From assembly GCA_004565275.1 (NCBI GenBank), contig SDOX01000006.1:1-64000 (forward strand): a stretch of 64,000 bases of DNA, given 5' to 3'. How positions within the stretch are numbered: position 1 is the stretch's first letter; every line of letters begins with the position of its first letter. Shown in pieces: positions 1-10,727 of the stretch. The translations under genes were made by a program, and so were the position numbers. A model generated the notes under the pieces. It made no database searches and was not told where the DNA came from. It saw only the letters and a program-made list of their open reading frames with translations. This stretch comes from Nannochloropsis salina CCMP1776 (lineage: Eukaryota > Sar > Eustigmatophyceae > Eustigmatales > Monodopsidaceae).

Positions 1-209
1 CTAACCCTAACCCTAACCCTAACCCTAACCCTAACCCTAACCCTAACCCTAACCCTAACCCTAACTCTAACCCTAACCCTAACCCTAACCCTAACCCTAA
101 CCCTAACCCTAACCCTAACCCTAACCCTAACCCTAACCCTAACCCTAACCCTAACCCTAACCCTAACCCTAACCCTAGCCCTAACACCAACCCTAACCCT
201 AGCCCTAAC
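1..209. repeat. Telomere repeat (CCCTAA)n
   Basis: Near-perfect CTAACC-type repeats run from the first base, so the C-rich strand reads 5' to 3' into the chromosome as expected for a left end. The array is pure except for one CTAACT-type variant near 64. Variants (CTAGCC, CTAACA) gather after about 175, the usual pattern at the inner edge of a telomere. The motif is the TTAGGG type used by many eukaryotes including stramenopiles. Confidence 0.97.
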
Positions 210-426
210 AGGCAGAGCTGGTATTGACACTCTCGTAGCTATTGCGACTGTGCTCTCTTTCTTTCGCATCTCTGAACGCACTTCATGAATGTGAGATTTC
301 ATCGCCGGTGATTGAGGGGATATGTGATGAGAAAATAGTATTGTGGGGTCGTTCCTTTGTGAATCGAAAGGCTGGGCGAAATCACAGACGGGAAAGCCAA
401 GGCCCACACCGACCAGACAAATTTAA
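210..426. other. Subtelomeric spacer
   Basis: Unique sequence between the telomere and the first LTR. Only short open frames without recognisable motifs are present. Its last five bases, TTTAA (422-426), are the left copy of the target-site duplication of the element that follows. Confidence 0.6.
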
Positions 427-815
427 TGACGCGAATATAAGGATGACATGATGATGCTAAGGGAGCATTAAATCGGCGGTAGGAGGTTAAGTGAGCCGAG
501 GAGGTTAAGCGAGCCATCTTACAGTGTTGCACCTATATCCTTTATGGATCCAACAGTCTGTATCACGATGTGCTGCTCACTACTGTATCATGTCATTGTT
601 TGCGTCCACCTAATCATTTGTATGTTATATCGTTATACGACAACAGGACTGGCGTCGACCAGTGTCTTTGGTTATCTGTCGTATTGGTTATCTTAGTGCG
701 AGATTCTTGGGTGAATCATTGGTCTACATTCTCAGGGAGAATAGTAGTCGTACTGAAGAACTGAATTGGATATTGGGTTATCCACAACGTTGTTTTGGTT
801 TGTTTATTCGCATCA
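427..815 (+). repeat. 5' LTR of Copia element A
   Basis: This 389-base sequence is repeated in the same direction at 3294-3682 with about one difference. It starts TGACGCG and ends GCATCA, the TG...CA ends typical of LTRs. The LTR should hold the element's promoter and poly(A) signal, but I could not place them. Confidence 0.93.
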
Positions 816-827
816 GGTTATGGGCCC
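816..827 (+). promoter_or_regulatory. Primer-binding site (initiator tRNA-Met half-molecule type)
   Basis: The 12 bases directly after the left LTR, GGTTATGGGCCC, are complementary to GGGCCCATAACC, the anticodon stem-loop of eukaryotic initiator tRNA-Met with its CAT anticodon. Copia-type elements are known to prime from a cut half of this tRNA rather than its 3' end. The position and sequence fit that mechanism. Confidence 0.75.
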
Positions 828-3293
828 TAATTGACGTAACCTTTGAACTGAATAAATAACTGATTATTCAAGACACTGGTCAACGTCCTATCTCTGGTGC
901 AATTGGATTTGCAGAGATAGAGGACTGAGTTGATTGAATCTCTTTGGTGCAATTGGATTTGCAGAGATTCAGGGCTGTTTTAATTCGCAATTGGTTGCTA
1001 GATTAAAAACAGCATTTAATTGGATCTGGAGGCTGTACGTACGGCTGGCCAGGCTCACAACTGTGAAATCATGGGAGATAATGATGAGTATCGAATGGCA
1101 ATCTTCAGTGGAAGATTGGAGGATTGGGACGCGTGGAAACGCGACGTTGAAAGCTTCATTGGTGCGAAGGACCCAGAGATGGCAGACATCATCGTGGGAT
1201 TAATCAAGAAGCCAATCTCATTGGATGAGCTATCACCATACAAGGAGAAGAATGCCAAGGGCTACTTCATCCTCAAGAAGTACCTGAGAGGAGCGGGAGC
1301 AAACCTTATCGAAAAATTCCGTTTGGATAAGGATGGAGCTGGTGCGTTTAAAGCTCTCACGGACAAATACGAATTGAGAGGAGAGACTCAAAAGGCATTA
1401 CTTATGTCTGAGTTCAGTCACCTCAACTTCAGTGAAGATGGTGACCCGGGGGAAACTTTCGAGGCAGCTGAGGAGCTAGCGAGGAAGATGAAGAGTCGTT
1501 TCGATATAGAAATCAACGATTCCATACTCCTTACTCACCTGATTAACAAATTCCATCGGTATATGGAATTGTAAAAGTGAGTTTGGAGACCCAAGAGTCG
1601 ATGACATACGCTAACTTAAAGTCAAAAATGAGCAATCATTTTGTTACAAACGTTGCTAATAAGGTCAAGGATGACCAATGCTTAGCAGTTAGCTTCAATG
1701 GATACTGCAATTGGTGCGGTAAATACGGGCATAAGGAAACAGAGTGCCTCGTAAAGAAGAATGGTGGAGGCCGAGCGGGACCTCCCAATAATGGAAACAA
1801 ATTGGGCCGGTATGAGCGTGTACCTGGCAACCCCTACAATGGCCCTGACAAAGGCGGGCGCATTAGTTACGGACGGGGAAATGGAGGCCGTGGAGGCCGT
1901 AATGGACGTGGCCGTGGCAAAGGATTGCACGGCGGAAATGGTTGTCGCTATTGTGGAAGCGCAGACCACTGGGGCAATGAATGCCCGAAATCTAACCCAA
2001 AGGAACATTCCTACACTTGCCTGCTAGCTAACAAAAGGACGGATACTAGCATAAGGCAGATGAAATCGACTTCTGTAATGGTGGATAGCGGAGCTACATC
2101 CCATATGAAGAGAGACACTACGGGATTGACTAATGTCAGACGACATTATGGTCACGTATATGTGGCAAACGGGGAGAAACTAGAAGTATGTAACATCGGA
2201 GACTGGCTCATGGAAGTGAAGCACAGTGATGGCAAAATAAAGGGTGTCATGTTTAAGGACGTTATTGTGGTACCAAACCTAAGTCGAGATCTATTATCCA
2301 TGGCTAGAATTGATAAAGCCGGTGGAGATATAATAATCCGTAAAGGAAAGGGCGTAATTAGGAAAGGTGATACATGTTTGCCGATAAGAAAGGTAGATAA
2401 CATGTATATGTTAGACTACTACGGAAAATTCATCAAATCTGGTCATGTGACATTTGATGAGGCAACGTTTCCAGCAATTAAGCAGAAACAACCAGTTTCG
2501 AGACTTGAACTACACGATGATGTAGAAGGAGATGACGTAGATTCTATGGAGACAGTGGGGGCTCATCAGGAAGATGAGGTACCACCTACGAATACAAGTG
2601 AGAATGATGACGGCATCGAAAATGTGTCACATCAGTATGAACAAACTGATGATCGTAGCATCGATCATGTCAGAGAGGATCCGTCGCAAGTGGGGGCGAC
2701 AGGATGGAAGGACACAGATAATATTGTTCGGAACATGAACAATATGGGACGCACACGGAGCAGGACAAAGGCTCGTGAACGTCGTCGATTGGATCCTGGA
2801 TCTACATCTATGGGAGGTAATTTAGCCTTTGCTGCAGCCTCAGAAATTGTCAATGAGGACTATCATCTTACCGAAGATGAGAGTGAGGTGCGAGCTGAAA
2901 GGAGGAAAGCCAAGGATGCGGAGTACCAGGCGCATATGAAAAACGGTACATGGGAACTAATCCCCTTACCGAAGGGAGAACGGTGCATCTCAAGTGGCTG
3001 GGTTGAAACTGATAAGCGAGAGAATGGTGTTATCGTAAGGAGAAAGGCAAGATTAATTGCAAAGGGTTATAGTCAAGAGTATGGATATGATTACCTCCAT
3101 ACTTATGCACCGGTTGCATCGATGACGACTATACGTTTGATATTGGCGTTAGCATGCATAATTGGGATCTGGAGACAGCTGTGGGATCAGCCGTAGATAT
3201 GTTAGAGATCAGAGATGTGGTTATTATCTAAGTGTGAGTTACAAGGTCTATTGAAATGGATCATATTTAAATGATTAGGAGTACGAGTGGGGG

Positions 3294-3682
3294 TGACGCG
3301 AATATAAGGATGACATGATGATGCTAAGGGAGCATTAAATCGGCGGTAGGAGGTTAAGTGAGCCGAGGAGGTTAAGCGAGCCATCTTACAGTGTTGCACC
3401 TATATCCTTTATGGATCCAACAGTCTGTACCACGATGTGCTGCTCACTACTGTATCATGTCATTGTTTGCGTCCACCTAATCATTTGTATGTTATATCGT
3501 TATACGACAACAGGACTGGCGTCGACCAGTGTCTTTGGTTATCTGTCGTATTGGTTATCTTAGTGCGAGATTCTTGGGTGAATCATTGGTCTACATTCTC
3601 AGGGAGAATAGTAGTCGTACTGAAGAACTGAATTGGATATTGGGTTATCCACAACGTTGTTTTGGTTTGTTTATTCGCATCA
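3294..3682 (+). repeat. 3' LTR of Copia element A
   Basis: Right-hand copy of the 389-base LTR. A G-rich tract (about 3285-3293) sits just before it, where the polypurine tract belongs. The right target-site duplicate TTTAA follows at 3683-3687. Confidence 0.93.
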
Positions 3683-5228
3683 TTTAATGCCACAGGTACT
3701 TCAGTCATTTTATTTCACGGATCCTCCCTGACATGATCGATACTACGATCATCAGGTTGATCATCGTGATGTAAATCATTTTCGATGCCGTCATCATCCT
3801 CTCTTGTTTTCGTAGGTGGTACCTCATCTTCCTGATGAGCCCCCACTGTCTTGATAGAATCCTTATCATCTTCTTCCTCATTATTATGATAAATTTCAAC
3901 TCTAATGTTAGGTTGCCTTATACTCGCCGGGAACGTCTCCTCATCAAACGTAACATGACCGGATCTGATATATTTTTCAAGAGAAGGCATATAAATACGA
4001 TAACATTTAGGATTGTTCCCTATGTCATCGTATCCAATCAGGATTCCTTCCAAGGCACGGTCATCAAAGTTTCCTCTTCCAGTAGATGTATCATGGACGA
4101 ATGCTTTCCATCCAAAAACTCTGAAATGCTTCATATTCGCGTGTTTTCCAAACATCTTGTAGTAGGGCGTTTCCCCTGGCGCCAATGCGGAAGTCCTGGA
4201 TCGGTTTAAAATATAGGCAGCAGTGTTGAGGGCTTCAGCCCAGAAACGTTTTCCCAATCCAGCCTGTATACGAAGACTTCGAGCCATGTTTGATAATACA
4301 TGCCATCACTTTTCGGCAACACCATTATCCTGCGGTCCATATGGTATACCAAAATCTTGTCTAATCCCATGATTCTTGCAGAAATTCTTGAAATCTACGC
4401 CGGTATATTCACCACCATTATCAGATCTCAATCTCATCAAAGTCTTCATTTTACAATCACTGTGCAATACACTCATATCCTTAAAGTATCGTTTCAAACA
4501 ATGTAAGGATTCCGATTTGCACTTCATTGGATATACCACCCTCCATCGGGTGTAATCATCCGTAAATCCAATCGCATATCGTGCGCCTCCAAGTGATTGT
4601 ACTTCGACTGGTCCAAGTATATTAGTGTGAACTAGTTCGAGAGGCTCTTTTGCCCTCTCCCTAGATTTGGTCCCGAAACTCATTTTAGTTTGTTTCGCAC
4701 GTTCACAAGTCCCACAAACACAAGATTTCTTAATCCCCTTTGGTACTCCGGTACCGTCGATTTCACCCATTTGTCTCAGGTACTCATAGATGATGTGCCC
4801 GAAGCTTTGGTGCCATAATTCAGGTGAGCTAACTATATTAGCTTCCTCACGTGATTTTCCGTAGTAGTCTAACATATACATGTTATCTACCTTTCTTATC
4901 GGCAAACACGTACTACCCTTTTTAATTATACGCTTTCTTTACGGATTATTATATCTCCACCAGCTTTTACGATTCTAGCCATGGATAATAAATCTCGACT
5001 TAGGTTTGGTACCACAACAACATCCTTTAAAATGACACCTTTAATAGTACCATCGTTGTGCTTAACATCCATGAGCCAGTCTCCGATGTAATGTACTTCT
5101 AGCTTTTCACCATTTGCTACATATACGTGACCATAATGTCGTCTGACATTAATCAATGCTGTAGTATCTCTCTTCATATGGGATGTAGCTCCGCTATCCA
5201 CCATTATAGAATTTGATTTCATGTGCTT
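3683..5228 (-). mobile_element. Copia element fragment (element B), fossil, broken
   Basis: On the minus strand this stretch encodes parts of a Copia polyprotein: the protease region with DSGATSHMK, a GAG-pre-integrase zinc region and an integrase core. It is related to element A, since the flanking segments shared by both are similar but clearly diverged. No LTR is visible at either end and there are a couple of breaks. It is older than A. A inserted next to it or into its edge, because the right target duplicate of A begins where B's flank starts. Confidence 0.85.
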
Positions 5229-5231
5229 CGA

Positions 5232-5256
5232 AGGATCGCCCTTAGCGGGCGATCCT
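5232..5256. other. Perfect 10-bp inverted repeat (hairpin)
   Basis: AGGATCGCCC (5232-5241) and GGGCGATCCT (5247-5256) pair perfectly around a 5-base loop. The hairpin sits about 5 bases beyond the last recognisable base of Copia fragment B, so it may mark the edge of that fragment or of the sequence it landed in. It has no tRNA cloverleaf around it. Function unknown. Confidence 0.6.
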
Positions 5257-5813
5257 ACCGTTTTAACGTGTATAGCCGTTACCGATTACTCATTACGTGA
5301 AACTTGTATAGCTGGGTAGCAAGCGACAGCGCAAATAAGATATATTTACCCTTACATTTGTGTCTATGGTGAATGGTTGAGATTGCTGGAATGTGAGAGC
5401 AGGAAATATGCTTTTGCTCTTTTCAACTGCACACATGCATCGCCCACAGTTGACCTCTTTTTCCACATCCTCCGTAGTAAGCTGTTTATACTCATGGTCT
5501 CACATTTCGCAATGCTGCCCAGAACGCAGAACGTCGCACTCCATATCAGCTCTATGCAGCCATAGAAATATAGAGCTCAGCCTTGTCTGGAACACTCTTC
5601 GAAGGTAACATCCTGGGGAAACAAGAACCTCAATTTGTAAGAAAGTGCCACTATGATGTATGTAGTTTTTTTCTAATGAAGACTGCAGTCACTTTCCTAC
5701 AAATCTGTACATCAAAATGCTAATTTTCAGCTATTGGTCTTCTTATACAACTTATAGAAGTAGGAATATTGATTATTTTTACGGAAAAAGAAGTTCAAGA
5801 AGCAGTTCTGGAC
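5257..5813. promoter_or_regulatory. Upstream region of the epimerase-exostosin gene
   Basis: No convincing gene. Only short open frames are present. It should contain the promoter and 5' UTR of the + strand gene that starts at 5814, but I could not pick out a core promoter motif with confidence. Confidence 0.4.
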
Positions 5814-8800
5814 ATGAAGTCGCACAGAAGTTGCGTATCTCATTTCACCATGGTTGGGAAGACGCTCTTTCTTTTCATAGTGCTAACTAGTGTAGTGTAT
5901 ATGCTGCTTATGTTCCATGATACCGGTCATCAAGCCAACGATTACTTAAATATAAATATGGTCTCGACGGTAAACAGAAAAGGGAGCATTCTTGTCACTG
6001 GCGGCATGGGAAATATCGGTAAATACGTTGTACGAGGATTGCTTCTTCAAGGGTACAAAGTCCTCATTCTTGATCTTCAAGAACAGAAGGAGAATCTGGT
6101 CGAGCTGTTGCGTGCTGCTGGAATGGACGGGAATGTTCTTGAATCATCACGATTTCGTTTCCGCAATGGGGACATACGCGATGCAGATGGCACAGTTGCT
6201 TTCTTGACAGAGCATGGGCAAAATCTAGAAGGTGTAATACATCTGGCAGCTATTTCCCGTGTTGAATTCTGTCTGAACAATGAAAGGGACTGCTATGACA
6301 TCAATGTTAATGGTACAAGTCGTTTATTAGATTCCCTGGAGCTGTACATGGAAAGTAATGCTATAAATAGAAAGCCATGGCTAATTTTTGCATCGTCAAG
6401 GGAAATCTACGGCTCGAACTGTACCAAAATCTCACCTTGTAGTGAAAATTCTCCAGTCTCCCCTTTGAACGTGTATGGTGAGTCAAAATTTCATGGGGAA
6501 AACATCATACAGGGACGAGGCCCAACGCTACTTAGTGGAATGGTTATCCTTCGACTGGCAAGCGTCTATGGAGGGTTATTTGATATACAGGAGCGTTTGA
6601 TTCCCTCGATTGCGCTACGATGTGCTACCAATACAACGGTGGAACTAAATGGGGGAGAGCAGGTGTTCGATTTTGTTCATGTACAGGATGTGGAAGCTGC
6701 CTTCCTAAAATCAGTACGGAGACTTGAAATGGGGAAAAGTATTACCCCTGAGCGCTTTGTTGTCGAGGACTTCCTAATTTGCAGCGGAGAATATGTGACG
6801 GTCAAAAATATAATTGCATACGTACGAAATTTTACAAATTCTAAGTCTGAAATCAAGACAAGGTCAGGAGACACCCGCTATCCTGCTGTGTTTGTCTGTG
6901 ACAACGAAAAAATGAAACATTCGCTTGGGTACAAGCTCTCATATCCTCGAGTAAGAGATGGCATAATGGAATATTTAAGATCAATGTTCGCAGGCAACAT
7001 TGGGGTCCTTACGAGGAGGTTTGAAAGATATTGCTCTGAACGAAGCCCTTTTAAAAACTCAGGTGTGCGGGCGCTCCAGAATTGTAGTGTGTTTATCACA
7101 AGTTTAGATCGGGGATCATATTTCCTTAAACATCTGAGTCATCCTACCCCAGCATTGTCGAAGACTGTGGGTTCAGGCTTGGTCATTCGACCCTGTGGAC
7201 TTTCCTACATGAATGACTCGGGTTGTTTCACATTACAATATGAAGCTTCCCCTCAACATTACATGTCGTACAACAATTCAATTGTACTATTTCACAAGAC
7301 TTTTGACCCTAAAAGTGGTGGATATCAGCTGCAAGGATCATCGGAGGGGTTTGAAGGAAACCTCATGCTCAGCCGTAACCTCTCTGTTACACCGGGCAAC
7401 CTTTCGGAAGCTAGCCGAGTAAGCATTTGGCCCTACTCATGTCCAGTCGATACTGTTACGAGCAAAGCCCGTCTACCGATAGAGTATTATGACCCTTCAT
7501 TGTATTTGCTTCGACAAATTATTCCTCCTGAAGAGGATCTTCCAGATACGGCCCAGCAACCGCTTGCTTGTCGACGCATACAAAATGCAATCCAATATAC
7601 AATGTCCTTGGCTTCAAAAACTGAAGTGAGCACATCCTTAGATCGCGACACTGGAGAAGATGTTATTAATAATTTGCCGATTTGTGATTCCGATTGTACA
7701 TTATGGGGAGGCTGTATCAATACCGGCTCCTGTCGTTGTGTCTCATTTTCGTGTATTCGAGACCGCGGTGAAAATTCAAGATACCCTTTCGATCGGTATG
7801 CGTTCACGAATATGACTTCATTCTCTGTTCGTTTTGCTGAGAAATTGTCTCGGAGAGACTATATCAGTAGTTTGCCTTACCACTCAGTACTGAGAGCACC
7901 TGCTCGTCGACATGTACTCAATTGGAAGCCATCAAAAGTACATGTCGTTCCAGTAAATATATCAGAATATTTTGGGATCTCTCTTGATGATAGGGCAACG
8001 ACAATCACAAAACTCCCTGATCGGAACTGCTTTAGTGCGGATCACTTTCTTTTCTTGGGTCTTAACTTCTCGAAGACAGCAATAGAAGATGCTGAAATCG
8101 TCTTTATTCCCTTTTATGAGGGTTGGCTCACCCATTACATCGGTCTAAATAAAGAAGAAGTGCGTAATGGACTTCAAAAGATAATAGCCGGGGTACAAAG
8201 GAATCTTCAGCCCATGACTAAGAAGCGACCCCGGCTTCTTATTCCTCTGACGCATGACTATGGAGCAGCATTTGAATTTTCCTACGACATGCGAGATTTC
8301 ATCGGAACATCCCTTCGTCAACATCCTAGCCTCAAGGATGTCATCGTCTTGAGCCCATTTGGCGATTTTAACACATTAGCTTACCAACCTCATAAAGATA
8401 TTGTAATTCCCCCAGTATCATGCAGGACACCGCTCTTGCTCCATCAATATCGCGATTTATCAAATGTCCAGTTATCGTCGAGTAGAAAAAGTTTATTATT
8501 TTTCAATGGTGCTGTCGATGAACGAACTGGTTCTATCATCCGCAGCGCATTGTTGTCTGGCTCTCTATTTCCCAATAGTGATGTAACATTAGGTGGCATT
8601 TCGGATCACTCTCAATACATGATGGCTTTGAATAATTCAAAATTCTGTCCTCATGTATTCGGGACCACTGGATGGGCGACCCGCTTGTCAGATTCTATCT
8701 ATGCTGGCTGTATTCCCGTTCTCACCGCTGACATCACCCATCCACCATTTTGGGACATATTGAGGTGGGAAAAATTTAGTGTTTATGTAGATTGGAGGCA

Positions 8801-8990
8801 GTTAGAGGACATCGAGGATATGCTTCAAAATCTAACTGCTGTCGAAGTGAATGAAAAGCAGGGATGGCTATTAAAAGTTAGGGACGCATTCTTGTACGAT
8901 CCCGATGAAATAAATCAGGAATGGAGTGGGCAACGCAAAGGGCCGGTATTCCATTCCATGCTGTCATGGCAGGTTAAACATGCCCCATGA
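5814..8990 (+). CDS. NAD-dependent sugar epimerase/dehydratase fused to exostosin-family (GT47) glycosyltransferase
   Basis: Single-exon gene of 1,058 residues. The first in-frame ATG is 5814; a second at 5850 has a better context (CACCATGG) and lies just before the single membrane segment, so it may be the true start. The layout suggests a type II Golgi or ER membrane protein. Residues about 60-370 form an extended short-chain dehydrogenase domain: NAD-binding GGMGNIG (63-69) and the catalytic Tyr-x-x-x-Lys as YGESK (221-225), typical of NDP-sugar epimerases. Residues about 380-620 are unrecognised. A small Cys-rich, EGF-like patch (about 625-645) precedes an exostosin/GT47 domain (about 700-1010) with the family's late motif region around CPHVFG and GCIPVL. 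The protein could both make and transfer a sugar, but the sugar is unknown. No intron and modest GC set it apart from the genes beyond 22 kb. Confidence 0.9.
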   Translation: MKSHRSCVSHFTMVGKTLFLFIVLTSVVYMLLMFHDTGHQANDYLNINMVSTVNRKGSILVTGGMGNIGKYVVRGLLLQGYKVLILDLQEQKENLVELLRAAGMDGNVLESSRFRFRNGDIRDADGTVAFLTEHGQNLEGVIHLAAISRVEFCLNNERDCYDINVNGTSRLLDSLELYMESNAINRKPWLIFASSREIYGSNCTKISPCSENSPVSPLNVYGESKFHGENIIQGRGPTLLSGMVILRLASVYGGLFDIQERLIPSIALRCATNTTVELNGGEQVFDFVHVQDVEAAFLKSVRRLEMGKSITPERFVVEDFLICSGEYVTVKNIIAYVRNFTNSKSEIKTRSGDTRYPAVFVCDNEKMKHSLGYKLSYPRVRDGIMEYLRSMFAGNIGVLTRRFERYCSERSPFKNSGVRALQNCSVFITSLDRGSYFLKHLSHPTPALSKTVGSGLVIRPCGLSYMNDSGCFTLQYEASPQHYMSYNNSIVLFHKTFDPKSGGYQLQGSSEGFEGNLMLSRNLSVTPGNLSEASRVSIWPYSCPVDTVTSKARLPIEYYDPSLYLLRQIIPPEEDLPDTAQQPLACRRIQNAIQYTMSLASKTEVSTSLDRDTGEDVINNLPICDSDCTLWGGCINTGSCRCVSFSCIRDRGENSRYPFDRYAFTNMTSFSVRFAEKLSRRDYISSLPYHSVLRAPARRHVLNWKPSKVHVVPVNISEYFGISLDDRATTITKLPDRNCFSADHFLFLGLNFSKTAIEDAEIVFIPFYEGWLTHYIGLNKEEVRNGLQKIIAGVQRNLQPMTKKRPRLLIPLTHDYGAAFEFSYDMRDFIGTSLRQHPSLKDVIVLSPFGDFNTLAYQPHKDIVIPPVSCRTPLLLHQYRDLSNVQLSSSRKSLLFFNGAVDERTGSIIRSALLSGSLFPNSDVTLGGISDHSQYMMALNNSKFCPHVFGTTGWATRLSDSIYAGCIPVLTADITHPPFWDILRWEKFSVYVDWRQLEDIEDMLQNLTAVEVNEKQGWLLKVRDAFLYDPDEINQEWSGQRKGPVFHSMLSWQVKHAP

Positions 8991-10727
8991 CATTGCTCAG
9001 AGGACAGGAAATATCTTTCTTCCAGAATTAATTAAAAGGACTGCTACCTTTAGACACGACATATTTTGTCTGAAAATGATGAGCTTCTTATTTTGGTCAG
9101 GAACGAGTCACCCTTTGATTTATACTTGCATTTTTTCTTCTTTAGGGTGTAATTCTTTAAAATCAAAAGTTTTGTCAGCTTCAGAGTTGAACAATTCTCT
9201 TGTGACATCAAATTCGCACATTGAGTTTTTTCATCCTCCAAAGTCGAAATACTGCGTGTCAAATATATCAAGTGCATCCGGGCAATTCCAAGAAATCTGA
9301 GCATTTTAATCAAGGTCTTTGTTTACCTCAACCAGAATTCATGTACTGCACAAGGACGATTTTAGAAAACCAACTCAACAGACAACATCAATTTATTAGA
9401 CATCACTGCCGGTTTAAGGTGATCAGGCAACTCATCGACTATATCTGCTGCCTTTTCTTAGTACCACTGACCTTCAGGACTAGTTCCATCTATGTAAATT
9501 TGGACAGGCAGAGGTGCATTACAATCGAATGCTCTGCTCTCCACGACAAATCCGGGGCGCTTGGACCGGCAACTTAAATGGGATTCCCTGACGCGGGGGA
9601 AATCTTGGGTAAAGAAACGATTTAAAATATACTCTTTTTGTATACTCTCCAATATAGAATAGCTTCAACGAAGTTCCTCTTGCGCAGATAAAATCCACCT
9701 TTCCTGCCAGATCTAGAGGTCCTGCTCCAGTCCCTTGTACAAATATTCAAGCAACCCTAACCCTAAACCTAACAGATTTTGCAGTGTCAGATTCATTAGA
9801 TCTATCAAGAAATTGGTACAATTCCAGTTTTCAATACGAAGTTGGGATAGATATGTACACTACTCCCTTCTGCCTCCGTATACTTGACATCATGGAGATG
9901 TATGACAACATATAATGTTGCGCGACACATTGTTAATTTTGTCCTTGAGTTGCTACAAGAATGTGGCAAAATAAGAGAGCCCTAGTTCGTAAAACCTGAC
10001 CCGACAGGCCATTTGACACCAAGAATCCTTCCCTGTGGAGGCATGAGTAAGTCGCAAAATTGTGCCAACAATAATCATAGTACAGCCTTCTAATCAAATC
10101 TTAGCCAGAACTACGCGAGATCTCTGAGTCTTTCTTTTCGTAATTGAAAGCAATATACATTTCTGGTTTCATCAATACCAAAAGGAATCCATTCCTCCAT
10201 CCAAGCTAAGCGCGGCCATAGAGGCGATCAACACTTCAACACTTTAATCTGAAGAATGTCAAGGGCGCGATAAGAAATTAGGAGTGCGGAGGCATTCAAG
10301 CGGAAAGTGAACAGTAAGATTTAATTTACCTCGAGTTCGTAACCCTAATATTCCTTAAAGTTCTCTTTTGTATAAGTACCGGATGCTCAAAACTTTTAGG
10401 TGGCGTATGTTGGGCTTCTTTCGACATTGCTTTGTGTCCTCACCATAACCCTTAACCTTGCGTGCTGACCTCCAAACGTCATCAGCAACGCCAACAACCA
10501 CGCCACCGTCAGCGCGTTGGGCGTCTCCCTGACAGTCTTTCATATGAAAAAGGAGCTATGATAAAATTTGCTGATGTTTACTCGAAAACAACCGTTACAG
10601 CATATGAGGGTATTTTTCTTTTCTTTCATGGTTGTTTTATGTGATAGTCTTTTGCCTGTACACGTTGAAATGTATCTTTGGAATTGCACCTTAGAAATCC
10701 ATCTTCCCTTATCATCATGTCTTTCTT
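8991..10727. other. Long intergenic region with an interstitial telomere motif
   Basis: About 1.7 kb between two genes whose 3' ends face each other. Open frames here are short, overlap each other and show no domain or motif. I see no tRNA or snRNA. The only clear element is the telomere-like repeat at 9753-9773. Confidence 0.5.
9753..9773 (+). repeat. Interstitial telomere-like repeat, three units
   Basis: AACCCTAACCCTAAACCTAAC is three units of the chromosome-end repeat, the last with one change. It has the same orientation as the terminal array, 9.7 kb inside the chromosome. It may be a trace of an old end, of repair with telomerase, or chance. Confidence 0.75.

Larger units (their letters stand above)
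427..3682 (+). mobile_element. Ty1/Copia LTR retrotransposon (element A), fossil, broken
   Basis: Two LTRs of 389 bases (427-815 and 3294-3682) begin TG and end CA. They are flanked by the 5-base direct repeat TTTAA (422-426 and 3683-3687), which marks a single insertion event. Between them, from about 1.0 to 3.2 kb on the + strand, lie a gag-like region, two CCHC zinc knuckles, an aspartic protease with the DSGAT motif, and the start of a Copia-type reverse transcriptase. A primer-binding site follows the left LTR and a G-rich tract precedes the right one. The set of domains is incomplete and there are a few breaks, so it cannot be autonomous. The LTRs differ at about one position by eye, so the insertion is young. 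Confidence 0.93.

Noticed and set aside
5232-5256. Hairpin considered as part of a tRNA
   Set aside because: No cloverleaf, T-loop or acceptor stem around it.
8926-9300. 124-codon frame overlapping the end of the epimerase-GT47 gene
   Set aside because: It begins inside that gene in another frame and has no recognisable motif.
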